This document shows positions 48,182 through 58,939 of a stretch of 64,000 nt of DNA, piece by piece. The stretch is taken from positions 1,612,001 through 1,676,000 of the forward strand of contig JAUFSD010000006.1 of assembly GCA_033030425.1 (NCBI GenBank), written 5' to 3'. The notes below the pieces were generated by a model. The model was given only the letters and a program-made list of their open reading frames with translations. It was not told the DNA's origin and ran no database searches. Every line of letters starts with the position of its first letter. Position 1 is the stretch's first letter. Position numbers and translations under genes: made by a program. This DNA is from Verpa conica (taxonomy: Eukaryota; Ascomycota; Pezizomycetes; Pezizales; Morchellaceae).

Positions 48182-48784
48182 ATGCCCCGAAAGACCAAAA
48201 CACTCATCCCAGAGTCCTCATCAGTAGGCAGCACCCTCCCCTCAACCTTCACCGATGGGGGTCCCCTCCCTAGCATCTTCGTCTTCGACCTAGACTACAC
48301 TCTCTGGCCCTTCTGGGTCGACACGCACCCAACACCCCCCTTCCGGTTCTCAACACCCACAACCGTGCTAGACCGCACCAACACACCATACAGCTTCTAC
48401 GCCGCCGTCCCCCGCATACTCCACGCCATCCGCACCAAAGGCATCCTAATCGCCGCGGCATCCAGAACCCACGCCCCCGACAGCGCAAAACAGGTCTTGT
48501 CGCTATTAGAGATAGAGGGTGATAAAGCTGTGGAATTCTTTGATTTTATGGAGATTTATCCAGGGTCGAAGATTACGCATTTTGAAAGGTTGGCACAGGA
48601 TACTGGGGTGTCGTATACGGACATGTTGTTTTTTGATGATGAGATGCGTAATAGTGAGGTTGATAGGGCGTTGGGTGTGTGTATGGTCCATGTGGTGGAT
48701 GGAGTGGAGCCTGGGGTGGTGGATAAAGGTGTGAGGGAGTGGAGGAGGAGGAGGAAGGAGAGAGGGGAGGAGGAGGCGGAGTAG
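48182..48784 (+). CDS. Magnesium-dependent phosphatase-1 (MDP1) family, HAD superfamily
   Basis: A HAD-type phosphatase, thought in other organisms to act on phosphotyrosine or on glycation products of proteins and sugars. From ATG 48182 (MPRKTKTLIPESSS) it has 200 residues, about the family length. An in-frame ATG at 48008 would add 58 residues of low-complexity sequence, so I prefer the inner start. Motif I is 'FVFDLDYTLWPFWVDTH' with both aspartates. Motif II is in 'ILIAAASRTHAPDSAKQVLS', the lysine lies in 'IYPGSKITHFERL', and the acidic motif IV is 'MLFFDDEMRNSEV'. The C-terminus is a basic/acidic tail (REWRRRRKERGEEEAE). Third positions are strongly C-biased in the first half and G/T-biased in the second. 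Confidence 0.9.
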   Translation: MPRKTKTLIPESSSVGSTLPSTFTDGGPLPSIFVFDLDYTLWPFWVDTHPTPPFRFSTPTTVLDRTNTPYSFYAAVPRILHAIRTKGILIAAASRTHAPDSAKQVLSLLEIEGDKAVEFFDFMEIYPGSKITHFERLAQDTGVSYTDMLFFDDEMRNSEVDRALGVCMVHVVDGVEPGVVDKGVREWRRRRKERGEEEAE

Positions 48785-49109
48785 GAGTAGGAGTAGGTGT
48801 GTATATGATGGTGATAGAGATAGAAGGTCGGGGTTCAATGACAATGCTTTAAGTATATTATATACCATATCTTTTTGTGTATTAAGAGGGAAATATGGAG
48901 GGGGGCTATCTGGGGTAAAAGCTACTATAAAGATCTTATATCGAATTGAGTATAGAATAGATAGAATCTCAGAATCTCATTCGCCTACTTAAGATAATTA
49001 TAAAAACCCAAAAACTTTTACATTCGTTATCGTTCTTATCCCGAACTCCGAATCGAAATTACAGTTTTCCATTTATCATACAAGACCACGATAGAGAATA
49101 TACAAGAGA

Positions 49110-49156
49110 AGAAGGAGAAGAAGAAGAAGAAGAAGAAGAAGAAGAAGAAAAAGAAG
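49110..49156. repeat. GAA trinucleotide microsatellite
   Basis: About 14 GAA/GAG units immediately after the NUG1-type stop codon, in its 3' UTR. Confidence 0.85.
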
Positions 49157-49173
49157 AACCTCCCCCCTAAATT

Positions 49174-50889
49174 CTACTCCTCCATCTCTACCTCCATCAC
49201 CTCATCAGCATCATCACCCCATAGTCCTTCCAACTTAAACTCCGCCGCCCACTCCTTTACAATCTCCTTCTGGTCACTCTCCCCTACATCCTCATACCCC
49301 TGTTTGACCCCACCCTGTGCCTTCGCCGCAGCCACCGCAGCCGCAGTATTCGCGAGTGCTGGTGGGTCTATCCACCCCTGAATACGCCCATCACGCCAAT
49401 CCATAATCACCGTCTTTGCCGCAGCATCAATATTCGGAATACCCCGTTTACCCAACCGACCACGCTTCCTCGCAACCTGCACAAGGAAGTCATTAACGCC
49501 ATCTTTAGCGCTAGTATTGATGATCGCCGGCAAGTCATACACCGCCAGGAGTTTTGCAAACAGGGCCTCAGAGGTAGAGAGACGGCGGATGAGGAGTGCG
49601 ATTGCGGGAACAGGGTCAGTGATCTGTTTAGGTGGGACAGCGTTCAAGAGGATCAGTCTCGCTTGGTCGTCATCGGTATTGCCGGGGAAGACGATTCCAG
49701 GGGAATCGATCAGTTTGAGTTTTTTGTCGAGCTTGACTTCGCGGAGGGAGGTTGTCACGCCGGCTTCAGCACCTGTTGGGCAGGATGCTTGGGAGCCGCC
49801 GAGACGGCCGCAGAGAGCGTTGATGACGGAGGATTTGCCGACGTTGGGGTAGCCGATCACGCCGACGGAGACGGAGCGTTTTAGCTGCTTGCTGTGAGCG
49901 AAGCTTTTTAGTGCTTTTAGGAGTGCGGCGGAGGTGCCGGCGACTGTGAGGGCTTTGTGGTCGAAGGTGTGGGCGTTGGCTGCAGAGGTGCTGGCGCGCA
50001 AGGGAAGGGTGGGGAAGTAGCGGCGGAGGTGGGTTAGCCACCCTTTGAGCACATTCGGGGGGACAAGGTCGATCTTGTTGAGGATTAGGATGAGACGTTT
50101 TTCACCCCCGTCGGCGGCCATGACGGCGCGTTCAACCTCGCGGGAACGGGTTCCTTCGGGGTCTCGGGCGTCGATAACGTAAAGGACTACGTCGGCTGCG
50201 TCGACGACTTGCTTGAACATCTTGTCGAATGCCCGGCGGGAGGTGTCTTTGGTTATATTTGTCTCGCCATCGTCTTCCTCGGAGTCTGACTCGCCGCTCG
50301 AGACGCCATGTTCAGCTTCATATTCGGCAGCACGGGCACGAGCAGAGGCAAGAAGTGCTGCCATCGCTGATGTTCCATTCTATATAAAAGTTAGTATGGG
50401 TTTAAAATTACCACAATAGCGAGAGAGAGAGGGGGGAAACTCGCCCCAGAATCATCCATATCTTCATCCATCTCATCACTATCCTCCTCTTCTTCCGATT
50501 CTTGAGACCCCTCAACCTCATCAGCATCGACCATAACCTCCTCATCTACATTAACCGCCTTCTTCCTCAATTTCGCAGCTTCCCGTCTTTTGAGTTGTTC
50601 CTCCTCTTTCGCCCTTCGCCCTTCCTCAATCTCCGAGAGTAGTTGGTCCTTATATGGAAAACTATTCGGAATATTCAATTTCTCTGTCTTCTTACCTCTA
50701 TGACGTTCTGGATGCTTTTTGGCATCTTTACGCTCCTTGCGCTGCTTCTCGGCGCCGCGCTTCTCAATCTTGTGTCTGAGACGGACAGGGACACGCTTTG
50801 ACTTCTTCTCTGTAACGTAAGGAGAGAGGTTTGTTAATTCCAATTGATAGAAATCATTTGGAAGAGAAGAACTTACTTGGCTTGACCAT
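49174..50889 (-). CDS. NUG1: Nucleolar GTPase of the NUG1/GNL3 type, 60S assembly
   Basis: Circularly permuted GTPase required for pre-60S maturation and export. Exon 1 is only 13 bases (ATGGTCAAGCCAA, ending 50877). It joins to 'KKKSKRVPVRLRHKIEKRGA', the usual basic nucleolar start. A lysine-rich coiled region and an acidic stretch (SEEEEDSDEMDEDMDDS) follow. A second intron near 50364-50445 leads to the GTPase part, with motifs in permuted order: G4 'LILILNKIDLV', G1 'GVIGYPNVGKSSVINAL', G2/G3 'TTSLREVKLDKKLKLIDSPG'. 'DARDPEGTRSREVERAV' before G4 is also typical. The C-terminal RNA-binding-like domain ends in an acidic tail. The gene is divergent from the EngB-type gene, sharing a 520-bp spacer. 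Confidence 0.93.
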
Positions 50890-51409
50890 TTTTTATTTAT
50901 TTGTGTGGTAGAAGGGATTGAGACTTGTGGGTGTTGGGTGAGAGGGAAGCTTTTTTTTTTCCTCTTTACTTTGTGTGTAGGAAATTTTTTGTGGGGTTTT
51001 AGGCCGGGTAAGTTGTGTGTGGCTGAGAAGAAGCTACAGCTACCCCGCCATACATGCGAAGCATGGAAAGAGCCCCACTGAGAGGTGAGAGTTGAGTACT
51101 GAGGAAGGAATAATATAGGGGATATAGTTAATTGGGGATGTGGTAGTACTAGAGGATACTTCTCTTTAGGCAGTGTCGAAGTACAATAAATCTTAAGGCT
51201 AGGTGGTGCTGCTAATAGCCAGAGAGATCAAAGAAAACTCCACTACTACACGTATCAAGCCCAGTATTCACTAAAGTCCCCAGTCTGTCTGTTCCCATCC
51301 AATATCTTAGGCAATACCACCGAGTGACCATCCATGACCCACCACCCCTAACCCACAAAACGTCGAATTCTACTCAACATCTCCCCCACCTTATTACCAC
51401 CCAACAACA
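50890..51409. promoter_or_regulatory. Shared divergent promoter of two ribosome-assembly GTPases
   Basis: A 520-bp spacer between start codons of the NUG1-type (minus) and EngB-type (plus) genes. It contains a T-run next to the NUG1 start and the 17-bp motif at 51321-51337. Confidence 0.5.
51321..51337 (+). promoter_or_regulatory. Bipartite motif copy 12, GTPase gene pair promoter
   Basis: Reads CGAGTGAC, CATCC, ATGA. It lies 72 bp before the EngB-type ATG. Confidence 0.6.
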
Positions 51410-52533
51410 ATGAAGACCTTCATCCGCCACCTCCGCACCCGCATAACTCCCAATCCCTCCCGAACACCCAAAACCAACCTCATCTCCGCCACAATACCCA
51501 CCGAAACACCCGCCACACTCCCCACGCCAGCCGCCGAATCACCAACCCTCACCCGCCCACCCGCACCCGCACCCTCACCGCCCACCTCCGCAGAGCTAAC
51601 CCGCTACCGCCCATTCCAGCCCACGCCACAAGATCTCCCCATAAAGCCACCCAAACTGCACCTCAGCGACCTCCTCCCCCCAACCCTAACACCCCACGCC
51701 TACCGCTGGGAAACCCACCCCCCTAGCGCCGAGCAGCTCCACACCGCCGACACCTTCTTCCTCACCCATCCTCCGCACCACCTATGGTCCGAATCCAAAT
51801 TCAAAAAAATCGACTTTGGCAACGTCCCTGAGGTTTTCCCTTCCCCCTTCTCCCTTCCCCCTTCCCCCTTCTCCCCCACACTAACACACAAACTAAAAAC
51901 CAGGTCGCATTCCTCGGCCGCTCCAACGTCGGTAAATCATCCCTCCTCAATGCACTCCTCAATAACAAAAACCTCGCCTACACGTCCTCAAAACCAGGTC
52001 GGACGAGACTTATGAATGCGTTCAGTATTGCGGATGGGAAGTTGGTGTTGTTGGATATGCCAGGTTATGGCCATGCGTCGAGGGAGGAGTGGGGGGTTCA
52101 GATTATGAAGTATTTGAAATCTAGGAAACAGTATGTATTGAAATATATATATATGCACAGATGGAGAGAAAAATGTGTGATGATGGATGCTGACGTAAGA
52201 AGGTTTCGACGGGCTTTTTTGTTGATTGATGCGAAGCATGGGTTGAAGGACAATGATTTACAGCTCTTGGAGCAGTTTGGACAGGAGGGTATCTCGTTCC
52301 AGATTGTCCTCTCCAAGATTGATAGGGTTAAGCAGGATGGAGTTGTAAAGATGTTTGAAGAGGTACGGGATCTCATGGAGAATGGAATCCCTGGTGCGAA
52401 TGCTGGTCTTGGGGAGATTCTAGCTACATCCGGGAGTCCCGCAAAAAAGGGCGAGAAGAAAGTAGGCTTGAGTGACCTTAGATGGGCTGTCATGGTTGCT
52501 TCTGGACTAGAAGGTCTGCATATTGAGAAATGA
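51410..52533 (+). CDS. EngB/YihA-type GTP-binding protein, mitochondrial
   Basis: TrmE-Era-EngA-EngB class GTPase, in fungi thought to help assemble the mitochondrial large ribosomal subunit (yeast Mrx8 group). Three exons, 51410-51832, 51904-52130 and 52203-52533, join in phase to 326 residues. The N-terminus (MKTFIRHLRTRITPNPSRTP) is basic and hydroxylated with a long proline/threonine-rich stretch, fitting a mitochondrial presequence. G1 is 'VAFLGRSNVGKSSLLNALL', G2 'SSKPGRTRLMNAF', G3 'LVLLDMPGYGHAS', G4 'FQIVLSKIDRV' and G5 near 'ILATSGSPA'. The first splice falls right before VAFLGRSN. Its 3' end faces the RPT6 3' end, 156 bp away. Confidence 0.92.
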
Positions 52534-52689
52534 TCATACGAGCATGAAAAATGAACGTTGTGCAAAATCTGGGCTTGTATATATATACGATAATGTAGGA
52601 TAGGTATCATCACAGGGGACGGTAATCTAAAAATTGCTTGGCCTGTTTCTTAAAAAAAAAAGAATATAGAATACAGAATGACAAACTCC

Positions 52690-54307
<1,618 letters not shown>

Positions 54308-54758
54308 TATTGCCCAAAGGATGCTGTACGATTGGAAATTGACGATAAAGGTATCTAATTAGGGCCTAGATGATCGCAAAGTAGCTGAGTAGATGGATGG
54401 CGCTGATAAGGAGGTGGACCACGATGATGAATGATGGATGGCGGAGATACTGGTGTAGAAGTTGACGCTGCGGGAGCCCCAGTTAGTGGGACATTGAACC
54501 CCACGTGATCCGCGCTTAACAATGTGCTTGTCATGGTATCAAAGTGCTAGGAACTACCCTTCTATGGGGAAGTACTGGGTACAGGTGCCACGCAAAGAAC
54601 ACCTCGCCTTTCCCCTGACCTTCCAGAGCATTTAGGGTGCCCGATCTCCACCTTCATTGATCTTTCCTCAACAGTATACAGCTTCAACACAACCACCACT
54701 ACCACCACCTAAGAATTTTAATCACTCTTTCACCACCGTTCTTTCAACTACATTCATA

Positions 54759-55107
54759 ATGTCTGACCAATTCGCTCAAATCGCCGATATCCCTAGGGAA
54801 TTCCTCAAGGACGGAACTCTCTTCATCAACCGATGCACTAAGCGTATGTCGCCTTCCGCCGTTCTATCGTAGTTTCTTGCTATTCTTCAGTGCGCTAACT
54901 GCTCTGGTTCACTATAGCGGATAAGAGGGAGTTCATCAAGATCTCACAGGCTGTCGGTATCGGTTTCGTTGTCATGGGCGCCATCGGCTTCATTGTGAAG
55001 CTCATCCACATTCCCGTCAACAACATCTTAGTGTATGTGTTCTTTTCCCCAATACTTTTGCGCATATGAACAAGATGCTTATGCTTTTTTATAGTGGTGC
55101 GGCATAA
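54759..55107 (+). CDS. SSS1: Sec61 complex gamma subunit (Sss1)
   Basis: Small tail-anchored subunit that clamps the Sec61 translocon in the ER membrane. Three exons, 54759-54843, 54918-55032 and 55095-55107, are all in phase and give 70 residues: [20 protein letters not shown], '[20 protein letters not shown]', and the membrane helix '[20 protein letters not shown]' ending ILVGAA. Length and the PDKREF(I/L)KI motif match the family exactly. The last exon codes only four residues. Confidence 0.96.
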
Positions 55108-55744
55108 GCGATTGAAGAAGAGAAAATCTTAATTTATCTTTGTGAGCTGGGTTTTACGAGATTGTGGTGGCACGACTGGGTCTGGAGTTTCGCGATATTT
55201 AGTGCATAGGAAACGGAACGGAAGGGAAGGGTGGTGATTTCTTTGATCGCTTGAGCAGCGGTTCTAGCATCTATTACTGTACGATATTTTCGGCTTAGGG
55301 TGTGGTTGTTCTTTTTTTCACATTTTTTTTCTTTGCACAAAAGTATTGGATTAGATTCCATGGCTCTGGTATAGACCCCTGTGTACTGAAACCGTGAGAT
55401 GCGTAAGAGATTAAGATACGTGGCTCGAGCTCTATAGTAATGTTGAATGCATTGAAGCAAGTGGAGTACATGTAATAGTAAAGTGTATGTAAGCAAGTAA
55501 CCAGCCCTCTGCACGTGCTGTGAGTTACCCTCACTCCAGAGTACACACGGTCCATCCCCGGCGCGTCTCCAGAACGCGTCTCACTGGGAGCCTCCCTGGG
55601 AGATCCTCACGGAGATCCCCACCCCTCTACTCCTCACTCTCCTCTCCCTTCTCCCTCCCTCTCCCTCTACCCCAACCCCAACCCACCTTCTCCAACTCAA
55701 CACAAACACCACCAAAACCCTCGCACAAATATTAAACACAAACA
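55108..55744. other. Intergenic between SSS1 and the DnaJ gene
   Basis: 3' UTR of SSS1 and a C-rich pyrimidine promoter of the DnaJ gene (55620-55700, CTC/CCT tracts). Nothing else seen. Confidence 0.5.
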
Positions 55745-57003
55745 ATGTCCGATACCGAAGGTGACTCAACCTCCGACTCGGGCGACTTCTCCTCACCCCC
55801 CACCTCCATAAACCCCTACACAGTCCTCTGCATCCCGTCAACCTCCACCGCCTCCGAGATCCGCTCTGCCTACCGCCGTCTCGCTCTCCAAACCCACCCC
55901 GACAAAGTCGCCCCCACCGAGCGCGACGCAGCACACACTAAATTCCAAGAGCTCGCCTTCGCCTACGCCGTTCTCAGCGACGAAGCTCGGCGCGCACGCT
56001 ACGATGCTACCGGGAGCACTAGTGAGAGTCTGTTCGAAGAGGGGTTCAATTGGAGGGATTTCTTCAGGTCACAGGTCAAGGATCTTGTGAGTCCTGAAGC
56101 TGTAGAGAAATTCAAGAGGGAGTATCAGGGTTTGTTGTTTCTCCCTCTCTTGCGGTTACATTGAATTAATAGATTATGGGTATAGGATCGGATGAGGAGC
56201 GAGCGGCGGTTTTACAAGCGTATACGGACTCTGCGGGATCTTTAGATGTGGTTTTTGAACGTGTTATGGTCTCGAGTGTCCTTGATGATGAGGACCGTTT
56301 TAGGACTATGATTCAGGAAGCTATTGACGCTGGTGAGGTGGAAGGCTACAAGGCATTCACTAAAGAGAGCGCGAAATCGAAAAAGGCACGACGGGCTAAA
56401 GCTGAGGGGGAGAAGAAGGAAGCTGAGGAATATGCAAAGGAGTTGGGAGTGTGGGATGTATTGTTTGGGGAGAAAAAGAAGCGGAAAGAGGAGCAAGAAG
56501 CTGCACAAGCAGAGACAGACACAGAGATGCAGGATGCCGAGGAAGATGAAGAGGAGGAGGAGGAGGAAGAAGAGAAACCTCCAAAGGTGAGTGGAAAAGG
56601 GAAAGGCAAGGGCAGAACGGCGAAAAAGGTTGAGCCGAGGGTTAAACCAGTTGCAGAGAGGAAGAAGACGAAGAAGGAGGACGATACATCTGCTCTCGAA
56701 GCACTGATCAAGGGCCGACAAGCAAACCGACAAGCTGGCTTTTTGGCAGGCTTAGAGGCTAAATATGGCGCCAACGGAAGCAAAGTCAAGAAGGAGAAGC
56801 AAAGCAAAAAGGGCCGAGGCAAGAAATCTAAAGATGAGAGTGAGGTGGAGGAGGAGGAGGAGGAAGAGGAAGATACAGTAGAACCCACAGAGGAGGAGTT
56901 TCAAGCTGCCAAGAAAAGGGTTGAAAGCCGAGCTGCGAAGAGAACTGGCGAGGTGGTCGGGAATGGTCGAGAGAGGCGGTCTAAGAGGGCTAAAAGATCG
57001 TAG
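55745..57003 (+). CDS. DNAJC9-like J-domain protein
   Basis: Two exons, 55745-56129 and 56186-57003, join CAGG to GATCGG in phase for 400 residues. After a short acidic start the J domain occupies residues ~23-90 ('NPYTVLCIPSTSTASEIRSA', HPD in 'LALQTHPDKVAPTERDAAH', 'ELAFAYAVLSDEARRARYD'). It is followed by 'GFNWRDFFRSQVKDLVSPEA' and 'AVLQAYTDSAGSLDVVFERV', a three-helix region typical of DNAJC9, a nuclear Hsp70 co-chaperone for histones H3-H4. The rest is charged: acidic runs (EEDEEEEEEEEE, ESEVEEEEEEEED) and lysine-rich blocks, ending in a bipartite-looking nuclear signal (NGRERRSKRAKRS). Histone chaperoning here is inferred from family. Confidence 0.9.
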
Positions 57004-57350
57004 TAGTACTACTAGAGGGATAGAAAAAAGGGTTATGGTTCATGATGTCATGGGCGCTGTATTTTTAGGATATATCTTTGTCTCAGTTACTGGGAGGGTT
57101 TCTTCTTGCGGTCAGGGTTATTACTTTCATGGTAGCATATGGGTATTCACTAGCGATTGATTTATCATGCTTAGGAAATAAAAATTTGAAGAATTTGTAT
57201 TATTATGTCTAACAATAGTGCTTTGAGCACCGCCTCTTTCATCCATTCTAAATAGAAATATTGTTGGGTAGGGTATATATCTGTGATTCCATGTTAGAAC
57301 TATTATTTCTCAAGTATGTGTAGAAAACGACATGATTGAAAATAACAAAT

Positions 57351-57477
57351 GGAACATAAAATATCAGGCTACGGCCCCGGTCAAAGGGCGATTTCATCAA
57401 TACCCCCACGTATGGCGGGGGGCGTATGAAGACCGTCGTGAGATTGTAGAAGGAGTATCATCATGGTAAGATGTTCC
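57351..57477 (-). ncRNA. snR73: Box C/D snoRNA, snR73-type (25S C2959)
   Basis: C box ATGATGA (57458-57464), D box CTGA (57364-57367) and a perfect 7-bp closing stem GGAACAT/ATGTTCC (57471-57477 with 57351-57357). The internal guide is antisense to 14 bases of 25S rRNA, AGACCGTCGTGAGA (window 57430-57443). Counting five bases upstream of the D' position gives the first C of GACCG, which by my count is yeast C2959, the snR73 site. The D' box is degenerate (CATA). A C'-like TTGATGA lies at ~57393. The second guide, before the D box, has no target I recognise. Confidence 0.85.
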
Positions 57478-57637
57478 TAAGGGGAAGAAACGGAGTAAAG
57501 GAAATAGAAGCGACTAACCTTTAGAGGAAATTGAGGCGTGGGGAGATACAGGGTCTGCTGGTAGCTAGATTCTAAAGTTTGTTAGCTTCTGGGAAGCGAA
57601 AATATTAAGAGATTGATGAGGTAAAAGCGGGCAGAAG

Positions 57638-57722
57638 TCAGACATTCCAAGTTCTCGTCTTCTGCAAGGATGCTACTCCCGCTCGGACATATGCTTGTCT
57701 TTTGTAAAGGAAATCTCATCAT
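57638..57722 (-). ncRNA. snR74: Box C/D snoRNA, snR74-type (18S A28)
   Basis: C box ATGATGA (57716-57722), D box CTGA (57638-57641), D' box CCGA (57683-57686). The guide before D' is antisense to 13 bases of the 18S 5' end, CATATGCTTGTCT (window 57688-57700). The fifth base upstream of D' pairs with A28 (CATA), the yeast snR74 site. No clear external stem was found. Intronic, between exons 5 and 6 of the host. Confidence 0.85.
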
Positions 57723-57900
57723 ATGGATTTAAGCAGGGCAAGGGTTAGGAGGGGAGAATGTCTTACAGTTTAGGTAAGCGCTGGGTGCGAGTGTTTTAGT
57801 TTTGGCCAGTCAGGGCGCTGTACTAGAAATCTGTAAGAACAGTTAGCACAGAGCTAATAACATGCATTTTTTATATTTAAGTGGGGCAGAATGAGGATCA

Positions 57901-57989
57901 TCAGATATTGCATGAATGGTTATTAAAAGTTTGTCTCGTCATTGGCAAAATGCCAGATAGGACTCGTCATCTAAAGTGGATATCATCAT
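57901..57989 (-). ncRNA. snR75: Box C/D snoRNA, snR75-type (25S G2288)
   Basis: C box ATGATGA (57983-57989), D box CTGA (57901-57904). The internal guide is antisense to 12 bases of 25S, CTCGTCATCTAA (window 57963-57974). With a degenerate D' box CCTA (57958-57961) the fifth base pairs with the G of CTCG, which counts as G2288, the yeast snR75 site. The second guide has 10-base complementarity to GCATGAATGG, just downstream on the same rRNA stretch, and may stabilise binding. An overlapping plus-strand frame of 83 codons is not a gene. Confidence 0.82.
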
Positions 57990-58143
57990 TGAAGAGGGAT
58001 AAGGAATATAAGAAAATAAGAATTAAATTACTTTTTCTCAAGCTCTATCAGGCACTGGAAAATTCTCCTGAACTAGTGACAGTAAACCTGTCAGCACCAG
58101 CAAAGTTCTTCCGTGGTAAAGCAGCTGGATAAACGAAGACAAA

Positions 58144-58263
58144 GTGCGGCCGAAAGTATGTCAGGGCGGCAGGGTTTCTGAGGCCCATGCCAAAATTGCG
58201 TCTCGATCATTGGATTTCAGAGACCAGTGCTCTTGTGCAAATCATCATTTAAGATGGCCGCAC
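58144..58263 (-). ncRNA. snR76: Box C/D snoRNA, snR76-type (25S C2197)
   Basis: C box ATGATGA (58242-58248), D' box CTGA (58217-58220), C' box TGATCGA (58203-58209), D box CTGA (58161-58164). An 8-bp perfect closing stem GTGCGGCC/GGCCGCAC pairs 58256-58263 with 58144-58151. The D' guide is antisense to 25S CCAGTGCTCT (window 58224-58233), and the fifth base falls on the C before AGTG, counted as C2197, the yeast snR76 site. This is the only one of the internal guides here with a canonical D' box. Confidence 0.87.
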
Positions 58264-58401
58264 ACATGATGTCCTGTGGTAGTGAAAGCAGAGTGATCTA
58301 ACCTTTGTAGAGCTTTCCATGGTGGATCTTAAGTAACAAATGTTAGCATGTTACGAGGAAATTGAAATGATATGAAGAATTCTTGAGAAGTGATTAGGGT
58401 G

Positions 58402-58495
58402 AAAGCTCAGAAATAGCCATTTGATTTCCGCAACGCACCGAAGTACTTGGACGGTAATTTCCAGCGTATATGTTGTCAAATTGTTCATCTTTGCG
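58402..58495 (-). ncRNA. snR77: Box C/D snoRNA, snR77-type (18S U578)
   Basis: C-like box AGATGA (58485-58490, imperfect), D box CTGA (58407-58410), short AAAG/CTTT closing stem. The internal guide is antisense to the 530-loop of 18S, CGGTAATT (window 58452-58459), and continues with CCAGC after one bulged base. The fifth base before a degenerate D' (CCAA, 58447-58450) pairs with the U of GCGGU, yeast U578, the snR77 site. The C box is weaker than in the others, so this call rests mainly on the guide and on its place in the cluster. Confidence 0.75.
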
Positions 58496-58729
58496 ATCTG
58501 GGACAGGGAGGGGCAAGGTGTAACGATAGTGGGTTTTTTGGACAGGGGGACAGGGGTGGAATGCATACCATGAAATTTTTATTGGTTTACTTTGAGTATG
58601 ATTAGTGTTATTTGACAAAAGTCTCAAATACATCCGCAGTACAAGTCCTAGGAGACATTGAAATCCTGAAAAACAACTCAGTTAGCAGAGAACTAAGAGA
58701 TTTTCAAAAGACAGTAAATTCATAGTAAA

Positions 58730-58835
58730 GGTTTCAATATCAGCCTGACGTGCAAAGTAGTTTCACACCTCAACCCTTTGGGAAGAAGTCAAAGACTCTA
58801 GTTATGCGGTTGTACAAATCATCACCAAAGAAACC
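58730..58835 (-). ncRNA. snR78: Box C/D snoRNA, snR78-type (25S U2421), double guide
   Basis: C box GTGATGA (58819-58825), D box CTGA (58740-58743), 6-bp closing stem GGTTTC/GAAACC (58830-58835 with 58730-58735). The D' guide is antisense to 25S GACTCTAGTT; with D' box TTGA the fifth base pairs with the U of GACU, counted as U2421, the yeast snR78 site. The D guide is antisense to 12 bases of another 25S site, CTGACGTGCAAA (window 58745-58756), where the rule selects the A of CTGA. I know of no yeast methylation at that A. The peptide that can be read across this snoRNA is not coding. Confidence 0.82.
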
Positions 58836-58939
58836 ATTGGTGGAAGAAGAGGTAGGAGACATTTGAGAGAGAGAAAATTGCATACCTAGACATTAAAAAT
58901 TGTCGCGTTGTGGTCGACGTGTGCTGTTGACGGTAAACA

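Larger units (their letters stand above)
57300..58930 (-). ncRNA. Spliced host gene of a six-member box C/D snoRNA cluster
   Basis: A minus-strand transcript with short exons and one snoRNA per intron. Visible splice signals: intron 1 58666-58885 (GTATGC, TGCTAAC branch, TTTTTCAG); intron 2 58328-58568 (GTATGC, TGCTAAC, TTAAG); exon 3 58303-58327 then donor GTTAGA; a possible exon around 58080-58128; intron 4 ending TGCTAACTGTTCTTACAG at ~57832; exon 5 then donor GTAAGA at ~57763; intron 5 ending AGCTAAC...TTTAG at ~57574; exon 6 to ~57519, donor GTTAGT. The exons have no shared open frame, so it is most likely a non-coding host like animal UHG/GAS5 genes and like intronic snoRNA hosts of other filamentous fungi. 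It lies between the DNAJC9-like and FBP1 genes. Ends of the transcript are not defined. Confidence 0.8.

Noticed and set aside
52131..52202. C/D-like TGATGA and CTGA boxes in the second EngB intron
   Set aside because: The boxes are only a few bases apart, with no room for a guide and no closing stem.
57881..58132. Plus-strand ORF of 83 codons
   Set aside because: It overlaps the snR75-type snoRNA in antisense and host exons, and has no recognisable domain.
58351..58633. Two overlapping minus-strand ORFs
   Set aside because: They span splice sites of the snoRNA host and the snR77-type RNA. Frames are not shared between exons.
58730..58872. Peptide MSPTSSSTNGFFGDDLYNRI readable on the minus strand
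   Set aside because: The same bases form a complete box C/D snoRNA inside an intron with strong splice sites and rRNA-complementary guides. The peptide is a by-product.
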